Shown piece by piece: positions 20,935 to 32,962 of a stretch of 64,000 bases of DNA. Origin of the DNA: Forficula auricularia (lineage: Eukaryota > Arthropoda > Insecta > Dermaptera > Forficulidae). Position 1 is the first letter of the stretch. Each line of letters begins with the position of its first letter. The position numbers and the translations under genes are program-made. A model generated the notes under the pieces. That model was not told where the DNA came from and did no database searches. It was given only the letters and a program-made list of their open reading frames with translations. The stretch covers positions 7,291,425 to 7,355,424 of the forward strand of contig JALMQS010000225.1 in the NCBI GenBank assembly GCA_024734495.1, given 5' to 3'.

Positions 20935-21824
20935 TGGTCCTTATAATGGGTATTTTCGAATTTTTACTCTGACAGAGGCTCATATGATTCGAAATGAATA
21001 AAAAAAATATCCTCCAAATTTCAAGTCTCTATCTCAATTTTAACCTTTGCTCAATAGCGATGCAAGTTTCCCATTTAAATAACATGGGGTTTTTGGCATT
21101 GAACGATCAATTTTTTATTCCGGCCAAAGTAATCGTTCAAAAAAATTGAAACTTTAAACTTTATTCTTATATAATAGTAGCTATCCCTCATAATTTTTAC
21201 TTATTTTTAGCTATTATAATTTTGGAGTCTATAACTTACTAACACTAAGATATTATAGTAGTATTTTATCTAGCTCTAACCAGGGCCGCGCCAAGCCATT
21301 CGTCCGCCCGTGTGCAAACTATAATTTTGCGCCCCTTCCACAATTGTAACTAAAATTTAACAGATCAAAAAATTATCAGCCCTTACCCATTCTTTCTAAA
21401 AATTAATACATAGGTAGGTACGTATAATAAAAAAAATTGCGCATCTGAGTTTTGGCCATGTGTTCTTACGGAGAGGGGTTGAAGGGAGTGTGTCGGTAAC
21501 CCAGCTTTCCCCATACCCTAAATTACAGGATTGTCACAAAGGGGCGGCGATGAAAATTTTTCCGCTCCTTAGGGGTAGCTTTAAAAAGGTTGAGAATCAC
21601 TCGGTTAGACTCTAGAGCAGTGTTTCTCAACCAGTGTGCAGCGGCAAACAAGTGTGCCCCGAGAAATTGTCTAATGTACCGAAAGGGTTTTTGACAAATA
21701 ATTAAAATTGCATGGGTTTTGTAACTTTGGAATAGTATTTCTAATTAATTCAACAAAATATTTTCAACTTTATTTATAAGATCTTAAGAAATTTGATAAA
21801 TAAACTTAATTCAGAGTTTTATTT

Positions 21825-21875
21825 TGAAAAGACGAACATTTCGTCATTATATTTTCGACTTCTTCAGCGACTTAT
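21825..21875 (-). ncRNA. Hammerhead-like motif, left member, altered
   Basis: Minus strand: CUGAAGA at 21867-21861, then GUC...GAC as stem II and GAAA at 21842-21839. The cleavage side reads UGUUCGUC instead of CGUC, so it is probably damaged. It is the inverted partner of 22000-22054. Confidence 0.5.
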
Positions 21876-21999
21876 TCTAGTATTGTCTAATATTATTATA
21901 CGAAACATTCTATCTTTTTTTAATTTATTTTATTCTTAAACACATTAATTTTTCATCACAGTTAAAAGAACGAACCACAGAAAACACAATTGTATTGAA

Positions 22000-22054
22000 G
22001 AATAAATGGCTGAAGAAGTCGCAAATATATAGTGACGAAACGTCCGTCTTATTC
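22000..22054 (+). ncRNA. Hammerhead ribozyme motif, right member
   Basis: GAAUAA (22000-22005), CUGAAGA (22010-22016), stem II GUCGC/GUGAC, GAAACGUC (22037-22044), UUAUUC (22049-22054). Stem I is split by an internal loop: one G-C, then GAAUAA/UUAUUC. Internal loops in stem I are usual in natural type I hammerheads. Confidence 0.65.
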
Positions 22055-22679
22055 AATATAAAACTCTGAATTATTTAGATCTGCGGTCTCAAAAGAAAAA
22101 ATCTCCTTAATGAAACGGAGACGGCACCTAAAGAAGAAGAATCCAATTCCTTAAGATCTTGTAAATTTATTAAATTATGGATACGATTCACAAAACAATA
22201 TTTTTAAATTTAGTTTGAATGCCGCAAGTAATTCCAGATATTTTTAATGTGCCGTCTATCAAAAAAGGTTGAGAAACACTGCTCTAGAGAGACTGTTAGT
22301 CAAGTGTCAGTCTAGCTGTTTTGCCGGTCTTTGAATTAGCCGCCCGTGTGTTTTACCCACATTCGCCATATAGTCGGCTCGGACCTGGCTGTAACTCGAA
22401 AATTATAATAGCTAAAAATCTGTACAAATTCTTAGGATAGCTACTATTATAAGGATAAAGACTACAGAGTTTTACATTAATAAAAAATTTATCGTTCAAT
22501 GCCAAAAATCCCATATCATTTATTATAGATGGAAAACCTGTATCGCTGTGGGGCACAAGTTAAAATTGAGATAGAGACTTGAAACTTGGGGATATTTGTT
22601 TTTTATTTATTTTGAACCATATGAGCCTCTGCCAGCGTAAAAATTCGAAAATACGCAAAACAAGGACCACCCTAATGAC

Positions 22680-23335
22680 CAACCAACCAAAGATAGACCC
22701 AAAAATGGCCGCAATCTGTCTTCTGTTTTACTTCAAGTCTATTAATTACAGGGGGGAAAATAAACTGACCCTGTAGTTTGTTATTGTTAACCGATCACGA
22801 AACTGTAGGCAGGTATCACAGCTAGTTTTTAATAAATATTGATTTCGGCAAAAGATCTTTATTGACAAATTTAATTTAAACTGAGTTGTTTTAAAGATCT
22901 ATCTGCATTTTGACTTCATAAATTTCCAGGAAGACTTCAAATGTTAAACCTCCATTCTCTTTAAGATAAAGCAGCCAGGTAATCCGATGGTCTTTGTCGG
23001 AGATTTGCAAGCTTATGGATTTAATCTGAGAGGTTGTATCTTTAGAATATAATTTGCTTTAATATCACTATATATATAAAAAAAAAAAAAACATAAAAAA
23101 AATAACCAGAGGAAGGAATTTTCTCAAAGTTAATATCGAATCCATGCTTATATTTCCTCTCCAGTGATTTCTTTCTCTCTTTAGAGATTTCACTCGTCTA
23201 TGTATTTGTTGACAACAATAGATTTATCTTCTTTAGAAAGAAAATATCTCATTATTAAATCATCATTATGATTATAATATAAAGGAATGCTATGAGATTA
23301 ATATTTAATATTTATAGTGAAAACAAAGATTTAAG
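22680..23335. other. AT-rich spacer
   Basis: No gene recognised. A poly-A run is at 23080-23093. Confidence 0.4.
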
Positions 23336-23612
23336 TATCTTTTTGGGTGTCTTTTTTTGAAAAAAGATGGAAATTATTTCAAAAATCAACCCAGTATATA
23401 ATATTATTAAATGAATTTAACTTTAAAGGACATCATAGATATTAGTTGAAATATTTTTACATTGCATATCAGAGAGGTTCGTCCCCTTAGAATCGAACCC
23501 AAGCGCTAACTAAGCTTGCCGGGCCAGTAGCCAAACCCTTAAGACAAATCTCTCTCTGACATGCAACATATATAATTATTATAGCTAGATTTTTCACTCC
23601 CTTCAACTTAGC
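23336..23612 (-). repeat. Inverted first unit of the family Z array
   Basis: This is one Z unit in reverse orientation. It meets the direct array head to head, with the tRNA-like modules facing each other around 23480-23680. The junction near 23610 lacks part of one module. Confidence 0.85.
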
Positions 23613-25890
23613 TTAACAAAGCTTAGTTAGCGCTTGGGTTCGATTCCTAAGGGGACGAACCTCTCTGATATGCAATGTAAAAATATTTCAACTAATATCT
23701 ATGATGTCCTTTAAAGTTAAATTCATTTAATAATATTATATACTGGGTTGATTTTTGAAATAATTTCCATCTTTTTTAAAAAAAACACCCAAAAGATACT
23801 TAAATCTTTGTTTTCACTGTAAAATCCATGGGTCCGTCACTGAAAACTTTTTTTCAGTTTAGCAGGAATTTTCACTATTCCCTTTGAGTTGAAGGGAGTG
23901 AAAAATCTAGCTATAATACTTATATATGTTGCATGTCAGAGAGATTTGTCTTAAGGGTTTGGCTACTGGCCCGGCAAGCTTAGTTAGCGCTTGGGTTCGA
24001 TTCCTAAGGGGACGAACCTCTCTGATATGCAATGTAAAAATATTTCAACTAATATCTATGATGTCCTTTAAAGTTAAATTCATTTAATAATATTATATAC
24101 TGGGTTGATTTTTGAAATAATTTCCATCTTTTTCAAAAAAAGACACCCAAAAAGATACTTAAATCTTTGTTTTCACTGTAAAATCCATGGGTCCGTCACT
24201 GAAAACTTTTTCAGTTTAGCAGGAATTTTCACTATTCCCTTTGAGTTGAAGGGAGTGAAAAATCTAGCTATAATACTTATATATGTTGCATGTCAGAGAG
24301 AGATTTGTCTTAAGGGTTTGGCTACTGGCCCGGCAAGCTTAGTTAGCGCTTGGGTTCGATTCCTAAGGGGACGAACCTCTCTGATATGCAATGTAAAAAT
24401 ATTTCAACTAATATCTATGATGTCCTTTAAAGTTAAATTCATTTAATAATATTATATACTGGGTTGATTTTTGAAATAATTTCCATCTTTTTTCAAAAAA
24501 AGACACCCAAAAAGATACTTAAATCTTTGTTTTCACTGTAAAATCCATGGGTCCGTCACTGAAAACTTTTTTCAGTTTAGCAGGAATTTTCACTATTCCC
24601 TTTGAGTTGAAGGGAGTGAAAAATCTAGCTATAATACTTATATATGTTGCATGTCAGAGAGATTTGTCTTAAGGGTTTGGCTACTGGCCCGGCAAGCTTA
24701 GTTAGCGCTTGGGTTCGATTCCTAAGGGGACGAACCTCTCTGATATGCAATGTAAAAATATTTCAACTAATATCTATGATGTCCTTTAAAGTTAAATTCA
24801 TTTAATAATATTATATACTGGGTTGATTTTTGAAATAATTTCCATCTTTTTTCAAAAAAAGACACCCAAAAAGATACTTAAATCTTTGTTTTCACTGTAA
24901 AATCCATGGGTCCGTCACTGAAAACTTTTTTCAGTTTAGCAGGAATTTTCACTATTCCCTTTGAGTTGAAGGGAGTGAAAAATCTAGCTATAATACTTAT
25001 ATATGTTGCATGTCAGAGAGAGATTTGTCTTAAGGGTTTGGCTACTGGCCCGGCAAGCTTAGTTAGCGCTTGGGTTCGATTCCTAAGGGGACGAACCTCT
25101 CTGATATGCAATGTAAAAATATTTCAACTAATATCTATGATGTCCTTTAAAGTTAAATTCATTTAATAATATTATATACTGGGTTGATTTTTGAAATAAT
25201 TTCCATCTTTTTTCAAAAAAAGACACCCAAAAAGATACTTAAATCTTTGTTTTCACTGTAAAATCCATGGGTCCGTCACTGAAAACTTTTTTTCAGTTTA
25301 GCAGGAATTTTCACTATTCCCTTTGAGTTGAAGGGAGTGAAAAATCTAGCTATAATACTTATATATGTTGCATGTCAGAGAGAGATTTGTCTTAAGGGTT
25401 TGGCTACTGGCCCGGCAAGCTTAGTTAGCGCTTGGGTTCGATTCCTAAGGGGACGAACCTCTCTGATATGCAATGTAAAAATATTTCAACTAATATCTAT
25501 GATGTCCTTTAAAGTTAAATTCATTTAATAATATTATATACTGGGTTGATTTTTGAAATAATTTCCATCTTTTTTCAAAAAAAACACCCAAAAAGATACT
25601 TAAATCTTTGTTTTCACTGTAAAATCCATGGGTCCGTCACTGAAAACTTTTTTCAGTTTAGCAGGAATTTTCACTATTCCCTTTGAGTTGAAGGGAGTGA
25701 AAAATCTAGCTATAATACTTATATATGTTGCATGTCAGAGAGAGATTTGTCTTAAGGGTTTGGCTACTGGCCCGGCAAGCTTAGTTAGCGCTTGGGTTCG
25801 ATTCCTAAGGGGACGAACCTCTCTGATATGCAATGTAAAAATATTTCAACTAATATCTATGATGTCCTTTAAAGTTAAATTCATTTAATA
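23613..25890 (+). repeat. Tandem array of about 360-bp units (family Z)
   Basis: The marker GCTTAGTTAGCGCTTGGGTT recurs at about 23621, 23978, 24337, 24696, 25057, 25419 and 25779, giving periods of 357-362 bp. Units differ mainly in A/T run lengths and in GAGA versus GAGAGA. Each unit holds a tRNA-like module. A TTTGGCTACTGGCC region is followed by GGGTTCGATTCC (a B-box match). CAGAGAG...TGTC pairs with GGACGAACCTCTCTG. Open frames of 66-113 codons recur once per unit and are repeat artefacts. Single dispersed Z copies flank 12402-13150 and 41806-42828. Confidence 0.95.
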
Positions 25891-26639
25891 TTTATATTAA
25901 ACTAGAAGAGTAATTCTTAAAAAAGTTAAATCCATCTGTTTTCAACTTTAATATTTTGCTTGAAAATCATATATCAATATATTTTAATATTTTCAAACAT
26001 ATTGATAAACAAATGAGATTGAGAATTTATTTGAAAATAAATCTTAACTTGGAGTTATTTAAGACTCTATACTTTTCTTCAAAGGTTCAAAGAACGTTGA
26101 TGGTTAACTTTATAATTTTACCTAGTGGCCTAGTGTCTAAGGCGCTCTTTGGCTATTGGTAACTGGAAATTGCAGATACGCCAACTGATGGTGAAAGCTT
26201 GAACTAGCACAATTGGGTCTTCTAACAGCTAATTGATCAATGTTTAAATGACATATAAACAAAAACCAATGTTTATTTATTCTTTGATAATGGATATGAC
26301 ATTTGTGACAGGGACCCGATTGTGTTAGTTTCAATTTCTACCACATGGTGGCAACACCGTACTTGCAATTTACCAATCGAATGGTCTTCGGGTGCTCAAT
26401 TTCATTTTTCCTTTTCAAAAAACAATAAAATATAATCTAAATATATAGAATATTACCATCAGAAATTATTGAATATATTATTTAAATTTCGCAGTTCAAA
26501 TTATTTCAGAAAAAAATTAAAATTAAAATCTTAATTTGTCTAAAACCTTATAATTATTATAATCTTAACAGTCAAAAAATGTTTTTGCATTATATGCGAA
26601 ATATTTTTAGTTTAACATTTAGAGAAAGTCGAGCTTTAA
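25891..26639. other. AT-rich spacer with a tRNA-like A-box remnant
   Basis: GTGGCCTAGTGTCTAAGGCG at 26125-26144 resembles the D-arm/A-box of a tRNA-Ser/Leu-type SINE head. No B box follows at the proper distance. Nothing else is recognised. Confidence 0.35.
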
Positions 26640-26830
26640 CTATGATGGCTCCGGATTGCTGTTACTGGCACTCGGGTTTGATTCCCGAGGGGGTGGAAAA
26701 ACAACCCCTCTGACATATAATTAAAAATATTCCATTCCATCGGATTTAATAGATGACACCATCTTATGATTTTCTAGTAAATTTGAATCTATTACCATCG
26801 GCAAATTGAAATCTTCCATCTTAAAGTCTC
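26640..26830 (+). mobile_element. tRNA-like SINE (family C) fragment
   Basis: ACTCGGGTTTGATTCCCGAG near 26669-26688 is a T-arm-like hairpin with a near B box. It is followed by ACAACCCCTCTGACATATAA and a body ending in CTATTACCATCGGCAAATTG. The same unit occurs inverted at 54955-55140 and as a palindrome at 55320-55695. Confidence 0.65.
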
Positions 26831-27227
26831 ATTATTTGAGTACACACGCATATATTACAACAAATGATCCAATCCATTTGTCAATTCTTTCGTTTCTATG
26901 ACTTTTAATACTGGAATTTTTCCTGGTTAAATGTTTCCCAAATTCACAACCTTATTCCCTCCTTTAAAACCTGACTGCGACAATCTGATCCAACTTTTGG
27001 ATATACATAAAATTCTTTCATCTCCCTGATATTTTGAGATACAAGGATCTGACTTTGAAGTTTTTTTTTTTTGCATCTTTTTCACGAAAAACAAATCTCT
27101 GCAATTCCACATTCCTGATTCTTGAAAATATATCAGAAAATCTTTTACGTATTAGCCTGCTTTTTTACGAACATAGATAGGTTTTTGCTCTGAAAAGGTT
27201 CCATTTATGTGTATTTTTTAATTTTTT
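26831..27227. other. AT-rich spacer
   Basis: Nothing recognised. Confidence 0.4.
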
Positions 27228-28045
27228 TACTTTATCATACAGAGTATGGTCAAGTATTGTAATCGTGCATGAAAAAAATGGTTTTTTCCCTTGTTTTTTC
27301 GAAATATCTCAAAAACGGCTGAAACTATTTTGATTTAAAAGATTGAGCAAAACCATGGCATTTCCCTCTACAAAAAGCCCTAATAAGTGAACATCGAAAA
27401 AATTATATTTTTTGAGATAATAATTGTTTGGTCAAAATGTCTGTTAGTTAGTCTGTGCGTTACCAAATTTTTGTGGACGAGCTAGCTCAAAAACTAGTTT
27501 GAATATCAAAACCAAATTTCACACGTAGTTTTGGTTCATTGAGATTAAGAGCTGATTAGATTTTGGTGCATATCGACTCACAATTAAGGGGGTGGAGGGG
27601 GGGGGGGGGGGGGGTTAAAAATTAAAAATCTAGGCCATTTGAGCAAACTCAACCAAATTTTGTATACATAATAAGTGGACCCCCAGAAGTATCAAAATGC
27701 AAAAACTAACCACCCAAAATGGGGGGGGGTACAGGGTCAGAAAATGAAAATCTTGGCCATTTACCGAACTCAACCAAATTTTGTATACATAATCAGTAGG
27801 CCCCAGAAGTATAAAAATGCAAAACCTAACCGCCCAAAATGGGGGGGGGGGGGAGTTCAGGGTCAAAAAATGAAAATCTTGGCCATTTGTCAAACTCAAC
27901 CAAATTTTGTATACATAATCAGTGGAACCCAAAAATATAAAAATGCAAAACCTAACCCCCCCTACATGATTATAAATAATTTTAGGGGCCAGGTTGTATG
28001 GTAATGTCAAGTGGATGGCCACATCAGAACACTTCAGGTTATTAA
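27228..28045 (+). repeat. Repeat family X, copy 2
   Basis: Same order as copy 1: ACTTTATCATACAG, ATATCTCAAAAACGGCTGAA, GTCAAAATGTCTGTTAG, three G-run modules and the GTATGGTAATGTCA end. The first G run is about 19 bases (27597-27615), the others 9-14. Frames across the modules on both strands are not genes. Confidence 0.85.
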
Positions 28046-28734
28046 ATTTTAACCTCACTATCCGAAATTAAATATAATTTAAAATGTACTAAAATTGCTT
28101 TTTATTTTATTTCTCTTTAACTAGATGTTACTACTAATAGTAATAAATAGATATTATGCTTCCGCCCACTCCCTTTCCCCAAAGATTAGGAAACAAGCTC
28201 AAATAGCTGCGTCCGAACTATTACCCAACCATTAACAAGCTATATTTACTCTCCTTAACTATATAGTTCTGTTGCGCTGCAGCATGGGTGGCAAGAACTT
28301 TCTAGTTTTTTGTATCCAACAGAAGTAATAAGAAAAACAACAACACCATTAAACCATAAGTATTTATTTTGTTATTTTTATAGAAAGTTTTAATGGTTTA
28401 ATTTTGCCCAACAGCTCTTCAAATAAGAATTCGTTGAAAATTTAATTAAGGGTTGTTTATCTCAAAAGGAATGAATTAGTAAATTTCTTTGTCTAAACCC
28501 TTAAAATGTATCAATTATTTTTTTCTTCCTTTTTTTTTTTACTTATCCACCATAAATAAATCCAAAGAGAAATAAAAAGTGAAATCGCATTTACCCAACA
28601 CGAACATTTAAATATATAATTTCCATTCCATCGATAAGGCAATCTAATTTTTCCATTCTATAATAAAAAAGAACTTCGATTTTTTTTAATTATTAAGAAG
28701 GATTTCCTAAAAGAAAGTTAAAATTCTCTCTTTT
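28046..28734. other. AT-rich spacer
   Basis: No recognised feature. Confidence 0.4.
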
Positions 28735-28747
28735 AAATTATCGACCT

Positions 28748-29494
28748 CAAGTATGGTAAAAGGTCGTCATTTCTTTAATGTATGTCCGAGAATCCCGGTT
28801 CGTCCGTGGTTTGAAAACTACGATCTTCATCGAAAACTGAAAGTTCACATTATACGACTTAGACTAGGACATGCAATAACACCTGCATACCTACACAAAA
28901 TCGGCCAGAGAAATAATCCATACTGCTCTTGTGATTCCATTTCTATTGGCGATATTAACCACGTACTTCTGGGCTGTGTGACACACAGTCAAAAAATTGA
29001 TTGTTTATACCTGAATATGAAAGGAAGAAATGATTTAACCACATGTACAGAGATCCTATTAGCATCTCTAGACCAGGAACAGGCTTTGCCAAGATTTGGC
29101 ACCTGTTTTTAACAGAGAGACCGTGGTCCTGATCATGCTGGAGAGTGGAGAGGGATGGCATAAGGTCGCTGCCTTCCTAAAATCCATTCTCCAGGGGAAG
29201 ACATCCCATGAAAGGGAAATGGTAAACGCCGCTCTTAGTACCGGATAGAAAAGTGGATATTCTCGTCACCTGAAGTAATACACTGTGGTCCCAGGTGACG
29301 GGGAAATAAGGGGAGGGGAGTTTAGTCAGTCCCTGAAAATGACAGGAACCTGACACTACCCTGAGCCACGGCCGAGGGGTGTCTTTTTGAAGATTCTCCC
29401 CTCCCCTCGGAAAAAAAAAAAAAAAAAAAAAGCATCTCTAGACCAAGGAGGGCAACTGCAGACTCCTTTATTAAACATTTAGTTTCCATTGGTT
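28748..29494 (+). pseudogene. LINE ORF2 C-terminal end, split by an insertion
   Basis: The open frame from 28748 contains PRIPVRPWFENYDLHRKL, IIRLRLGHAITPAYLHKIG and a zinc-knuckle-like CSCDS with following H and C. This type of C-terminal domain follows the RT in Jockey/I-group LINEs. The frame breaks at the nested insertion after ASLDQ. After the second copy of AGCATCTCTAGACCA at 29432-29446 it resumes and ends in QTPLLNI with a stop near 29481. RT and endonuclease are lost by 5' truncation. Confidence 0.75.
29073..29431 (+). mobile_element. Nested LINE 3' end with TSD
   Basis: It is flanked by AGCATCTCTAGACCA at 29058-29072 and 29432-29446. It encodes an ORF tail with REMVNAALSTG before a stop near 29246, then a GC-richer 3' UTR and a poly-A tract of about 21 bases (29411-29431). 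Its protein tail differs from that of the host LINE, so two families are involved. Confidence 0.88.
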
Positions 29495-29689
29495 TCCAAC
29501 TATAATCCAACGACTTTAGTTATTTGTTTTGTTAGTATATTTTGTTTTAATTAGTTTTGTTTTATTTAGTTTTATTTTATTTGTTTATACACCTATTCGA
29601 CGTGAATCTGTGACGACTGGCTAAATGGGCATCAAGTTCCCGAGGCCAAGGGGTAGAAAAAAAAAAAAAAAAAAAAAAATTATCGACCT

Positions 29690-30047
29690 TTCTTTTTTTA
29701 CTTTTTTTCTATGAAAGTCGAGAAAATCATTTCAGAATCATTTTTCATTTTTCAAATAATAATTAAAGAATAGCTTTGTTCTTCTTTAATTCAGGCTATA
29801 TTATTATTTAACCAAGTCTGAAAAGCACACAAATCGTCGGGTCCAAGTGAAAATCTCGTAAGTTCATTTTGGATATACAATAGAGTCCAGCCATGGCCTG
29901 AACAGGGCCGTATTTAGCATATGTGGGCTCCTAGGGTAGACCTGTGCAGCGGGAAAATATTATTTTAAATTAACCTACAAAAAACGTATTTTTAACAATT
30001 ATTCAATTTAAAAAATTAAAAATAAACGTTTAAAGATTTAGATCACC
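29690..30047. other. Spacer with a possible hAT-like end
   Basis: CAGGGCCGTATTTAGCAT at 29904-29921 and its diverged complement near 30795-30815 (GATCCGGCCCTA) could be the ends of an old hAT-type element with SINE A inside. No matching 8-bp duplication was found. Confidence 0.35.
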
Positions 30048-30058
30048 ATACTTTTATA

Positions 30059-30353
30059 TTTTGAGGCGACTGTGGGTCAGTGGCTTAGGTGTCGGGTCGC
30101 TGATTCGAAGTAGCCTGGTTCGAGACTGAGTCTCGGCAGATCAGATATTTGCAGTTGTCTCCTCTTGGAAAGCAATGGCAACCTACCAAGAGTATAATTG
30201 CCTAGCAACCTCTTCAAACTAGTCGTTCGGAACCAACGTTAAAAAGTAGGTCACGTATATCTGTGTAAAAACAGCTAAACACACTCAGCACAGGTATATG
30301 TGGAGAGGAGCCGAAACGTCAGAGAGACCTGATATGGCACTTAAAAGAAGAAT
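30059..30353 (+). mobile_element. SINE family A copy
   Basis: GAGGCGACTGTGGGTCAGTG head, B box GGTTCGAGACT, end GGCACTTAAAAGAAGA. The 11-bp TSD ATACTTTTATA lies at 30048-30058 and 30354-30364. Confidence 0.9.
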
Positions 30354-30364
30354 ATACTTTTATA

Positions 30365-31702
30365 CTATTTATTTACTAAAACAGAAAATCTGATTTTAAA
30401 AATTGACGTAGAATCCTTTTTGACCTGAACAGTGGTACAGTGGTGCGGACCCAAAAGGCATTGGCATATTATGTAGAGTACGACGATTCCAACTTTTGGA
30501 ATCGCAATATCTCAAGTATGGTGATTCGTAGATAAAAAAGTATAAAAACAATTTTTGTAGATAATTGTATGATCTACAACTTTTGTATAACTTATTTTTA
30601 CAATAACATTTATCGTTTATGAGAAAAATGCGAAAAACCGATATTTTTGACCTTGGATACATTTTTTTGCAGATGTCGGAAGGATAGGGATTCTTGATAT
30701 TTCATTTGTAATAGTGTATTTAAGATCTGTACCAATTTTCAGCTCTATGCGAATTATTGTAAGCTTAAATGTCTATTTTGACTGGACTACTAGGTAGCCT
30801 ATGCTTAGATCCGGCCCTAATGCGCCTGGCTATATTGAATGTGCAAAATCGTCTTATGCGAGATTTTCAATTAGAAGCGACGATATGTAAAATAATACTT
30901 TTCATTAAGGAACAAATTTGCTTAAAAAACATTATGACTTTTATTTATTTAATAATACACTTTTTGAGTTCAAAGAAATATATTCATTATACTATTTCTT
31001 TCATTAATCAACTTGTTTTTTGCTCCCCCACAAATGCTGATGTTGTTTGGCATCAAAGAGAACTAATTTCTCTCTTAGCCATTATTTCACATATGCAATT
31101 ATCTGGTTAATTTAATTTGTTATTATAAATTTTCACCTCGGGTGGCAGCTAATACGGCTTTTTGTAAGCATCCCTTTAGTAGAGGGATTAGATCAATTCC
31201 TACAAGACTATTAGAGGAAAAGTGTTTTCTTTTTACCGGATAATGTTTTCATCCTGAATTGTGGTTTGAGCTTAAAGCAAAAAACAAAAACAAAATATTC
31301 CCTATGGAGATATGATTCTTTAATTCAATTATCGTTATATTAACTTATAAATAATTTTTAGGGATGTCTTCAAAAATAATTCAGGATCCTATTAGCGTCT
31401 GTCTGTCTGTCAACTGTCAGGAATATCGTAGGTCGTAAACTAAATAAGCTACATACATTAAAATTATAACATATATGTATTCCCCGAAATCAAAAGTCGT
31501 ATTAAAATTTCAATAGAATAATTATTTTTGGAAAGGTCAATTTTTTTGAGAATACGAAAACAAAAAAATATTTTTTAATAATCGAAAGTGAGATATCCTT
31601 ATTTCTTAAGAAGAATTAAGGTAGTTCGGGACAGCTTATCTATCTGGTTGATCTTAGAAAAAATCTTTTGTATTTCTGCAGTGTGACAACTTCTGCCTAC
31701 TA
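30365..31702. other. AT-rich spacer, no recognised gene
   Basis: The frame 30769-31110 has no recognisable domain and overlaps the possible hAT-like end. Nothing else is supported. Confidence 0.4.
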
Positions 31703-31712
31703 ATTTTTTTAT

Positions 31713-32952
31713 CATCATCATCGAGTATACAGTCCTAAGACTGGTTTGATGCAACAATCCGTCTCCACTCGACTCTGTCCCCCGCCAGCTGTTTGACTTC
31801 TCTAAATGTCTGACATCCCATATCCCCAATTATTTGGCTGAAATATTCTAATCTGGGTCTTCCCCTTCCCCTTTTCTTTCCCACCTCCCCCTCCAATATA
31901 TCCCTAAGCAGTCCCCCATGTCTCAGTGTGTGCCCCATCATCTGACCTCTTCTCTTCTTCAGACTCTTCCACAAGATTCTTTTTTCTCCGATTCTTCCAA
32001 GAACTTCTTCATTTGTAATTTTATCCATCCATTTGATATTCATCATTCTTCTGTAGCACCACATTTCGAAAGCCTCTAATCTCTTTCTCTCCGCTTTTCT
32101 AATTGTCCAGGTTTCACACCCGTACATGGCTATGCTCCATACATATGTCTTCAATAGCAACTTCCTGTTTTCTAAGCTGATTGAGGAGGATCATAGTAGT
32201 TTTTGTTTTGAATTAAACCCCATTTTTGCTTGGGCAATTCTTGATTTAATTTCGTTTTTGCTCCTCCCATCCGATGTTATTTTACTTCCTAGGTAGCGGA
32301 ATTCCTTAACTCCTTCTAGGTTTTCTTGGTTAATTTTGATGCATTCCTGTCTCGTTTGTTCTTTTTTTGTACATACTAGGCCTTTGGTTTTATTCTTGTT
32401 TATTTTCATTTTGATTTCTTCTATTAGGATTTGGTTAATTCCATTCAGAGCGTTCTCTAATTCTTTTTTATTGCTTCCTAGAAGGGCAATGTCATCGGCA
32501 AATCTTAACATAGCGATCTTTTGACCTTGGATTTCTATACCTGTATCAATTTTGTCTTTGAATTCTTTAATCGCTTCTTATATGTATAAATTGAAAATCA
32601 TGGGTGACAGCACACATCCTTGTCTTACACCTTTTTTTATTTTGGCTTCTCTTTGCTCATCTCCAATATTTATAATTGCCGTCTGGTTTTGATATAGATT
32701 GTAGATTAGTCTTCTCTCTCTGAATTTTATTCCCGCCTGTTTTAAGATTTTAAACATAATTTCCCAATTGACGTTATCGAATGCTTTTTCTAGGTCTATG
32801 AATCCGATGTAGACAGATTCTTCCCTGATAAAAGCCCTTTCTATTATTAGTCTAAGAGAGAGAATTGCTTCTCGGGTGCCTCTGTTTCTTCTAAAGCCGA
32901 ACTGGTCTTCCCCAGATTTTCTTCAACTCTTTGTTCTATTCTTCTTTGGATT
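31713..32952 (-). pseudogene. RTE-like LINE reverse transcriptase
   Basis: Reading from about 32952 on the minus strand: RRIEQRVEENLG, a frameshift near 32917, QFGFRRNRGTREAI, FIDLEKAFDNV (palm Asp), GVRQGCVLSPMIFNLYI, an in-frame TAA at 32580-32578, RFADDIALL (catalytic DD), FRYLGSKITSDGRSKNEI, and an in-frame TGA near 32190. It continues with LKTYVWSIAMYGCETWT, FEMWCYRRMM, ITNEEVL, RRGQMMGHTLRHGG and GRGRPRLEYF. Order and motifs fit RTE-clade RT. Apart from two stops and one frameshift it is well preserved. The 3' end is (ATG)n. A candidate 10-bp TSD ATTTTTTTAT (31703-31712, 32953-32962) is low complexity. Confidence 0.9.
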
Positions 32953-32962
32953 ATTTTTTTAT

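Larger units (their letters stand above)
21618..22281. mobile_element. hAT-type non-autonomous element
   Basis: The termini CAGTGTTTCTCAACC and GGTTGAGAAACACTG are perfect inverted repeats, flanked by the 8-bp duplication CTCTAGAG at 21610-21617 and 22282-22289. There is no transposase. Its interior (about 21800-22120) is a hammerhead-bounded inverted repeat. Confidence 0.93.
20935..22675. repeat. Foldback, interrupted by a hAT element
   Basis: GGGTGGTCC near 20933 pairs with GGACCACCC near 22663. ATATGATTCG/GAACCATATG and CTCTATCTCAATTTTAA near 21030 pair with complements near 22570. ATAATAGTAGCTATC near 21170 pairs with GATAGCTACTATTAT near 22438. Arms are about 380 bp and diverged. The centre holds CCGCCCGTGTG on both sides and then the hAT insertion. 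Confidence 0.8.
28735..29689 (+). mobile_element. 5'-truncated LINE with TSDs and a nested LINE
   Basis: AAATTATCGACCT occurs at 28735-28747 and, after a poly-A tract, at 29677-29689, giving a 13-bp target duplication. The body is a LINE ORF end, a 3' UTR and poly(A). A second retroelement end is inserted at about 29073-29431. Confidence 0.92.

Noticed and set aside
24105..25888. Repeated frame of 66-113 codons ending in SMMSFKVKFI
   Set aside because: Occurs once in each 360-bp tandem unit and changes length with homopolymer size, so it is not under coding constraint.
23613..25890. CRISPR-like array
   Set aside because: Units are about 360 bp, contiguous and without distinct spacers, in a eukaryotic context.
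27630..28058. Frames of 109 and 142 codons on both strands of X
   Set aside because: They translate the G-run modules. Different X copies break the frames and no family is recognised.
30310..30345. Hammerhead at GCCGAAACGTCAGAGAG in SINE A
   Set aside because: GAAACGUC is part of the SINE body; other copies read GAAATGTC or lack it, and no CUGANGA box precedes it.
29904..30815. Complete hAT element around SINE A
   Set aside because: Ends resemble each other (CAGGGCCG and CGGCCCTA), but no 8-bp duplication matches; kept only as a possibility in the spacer note.
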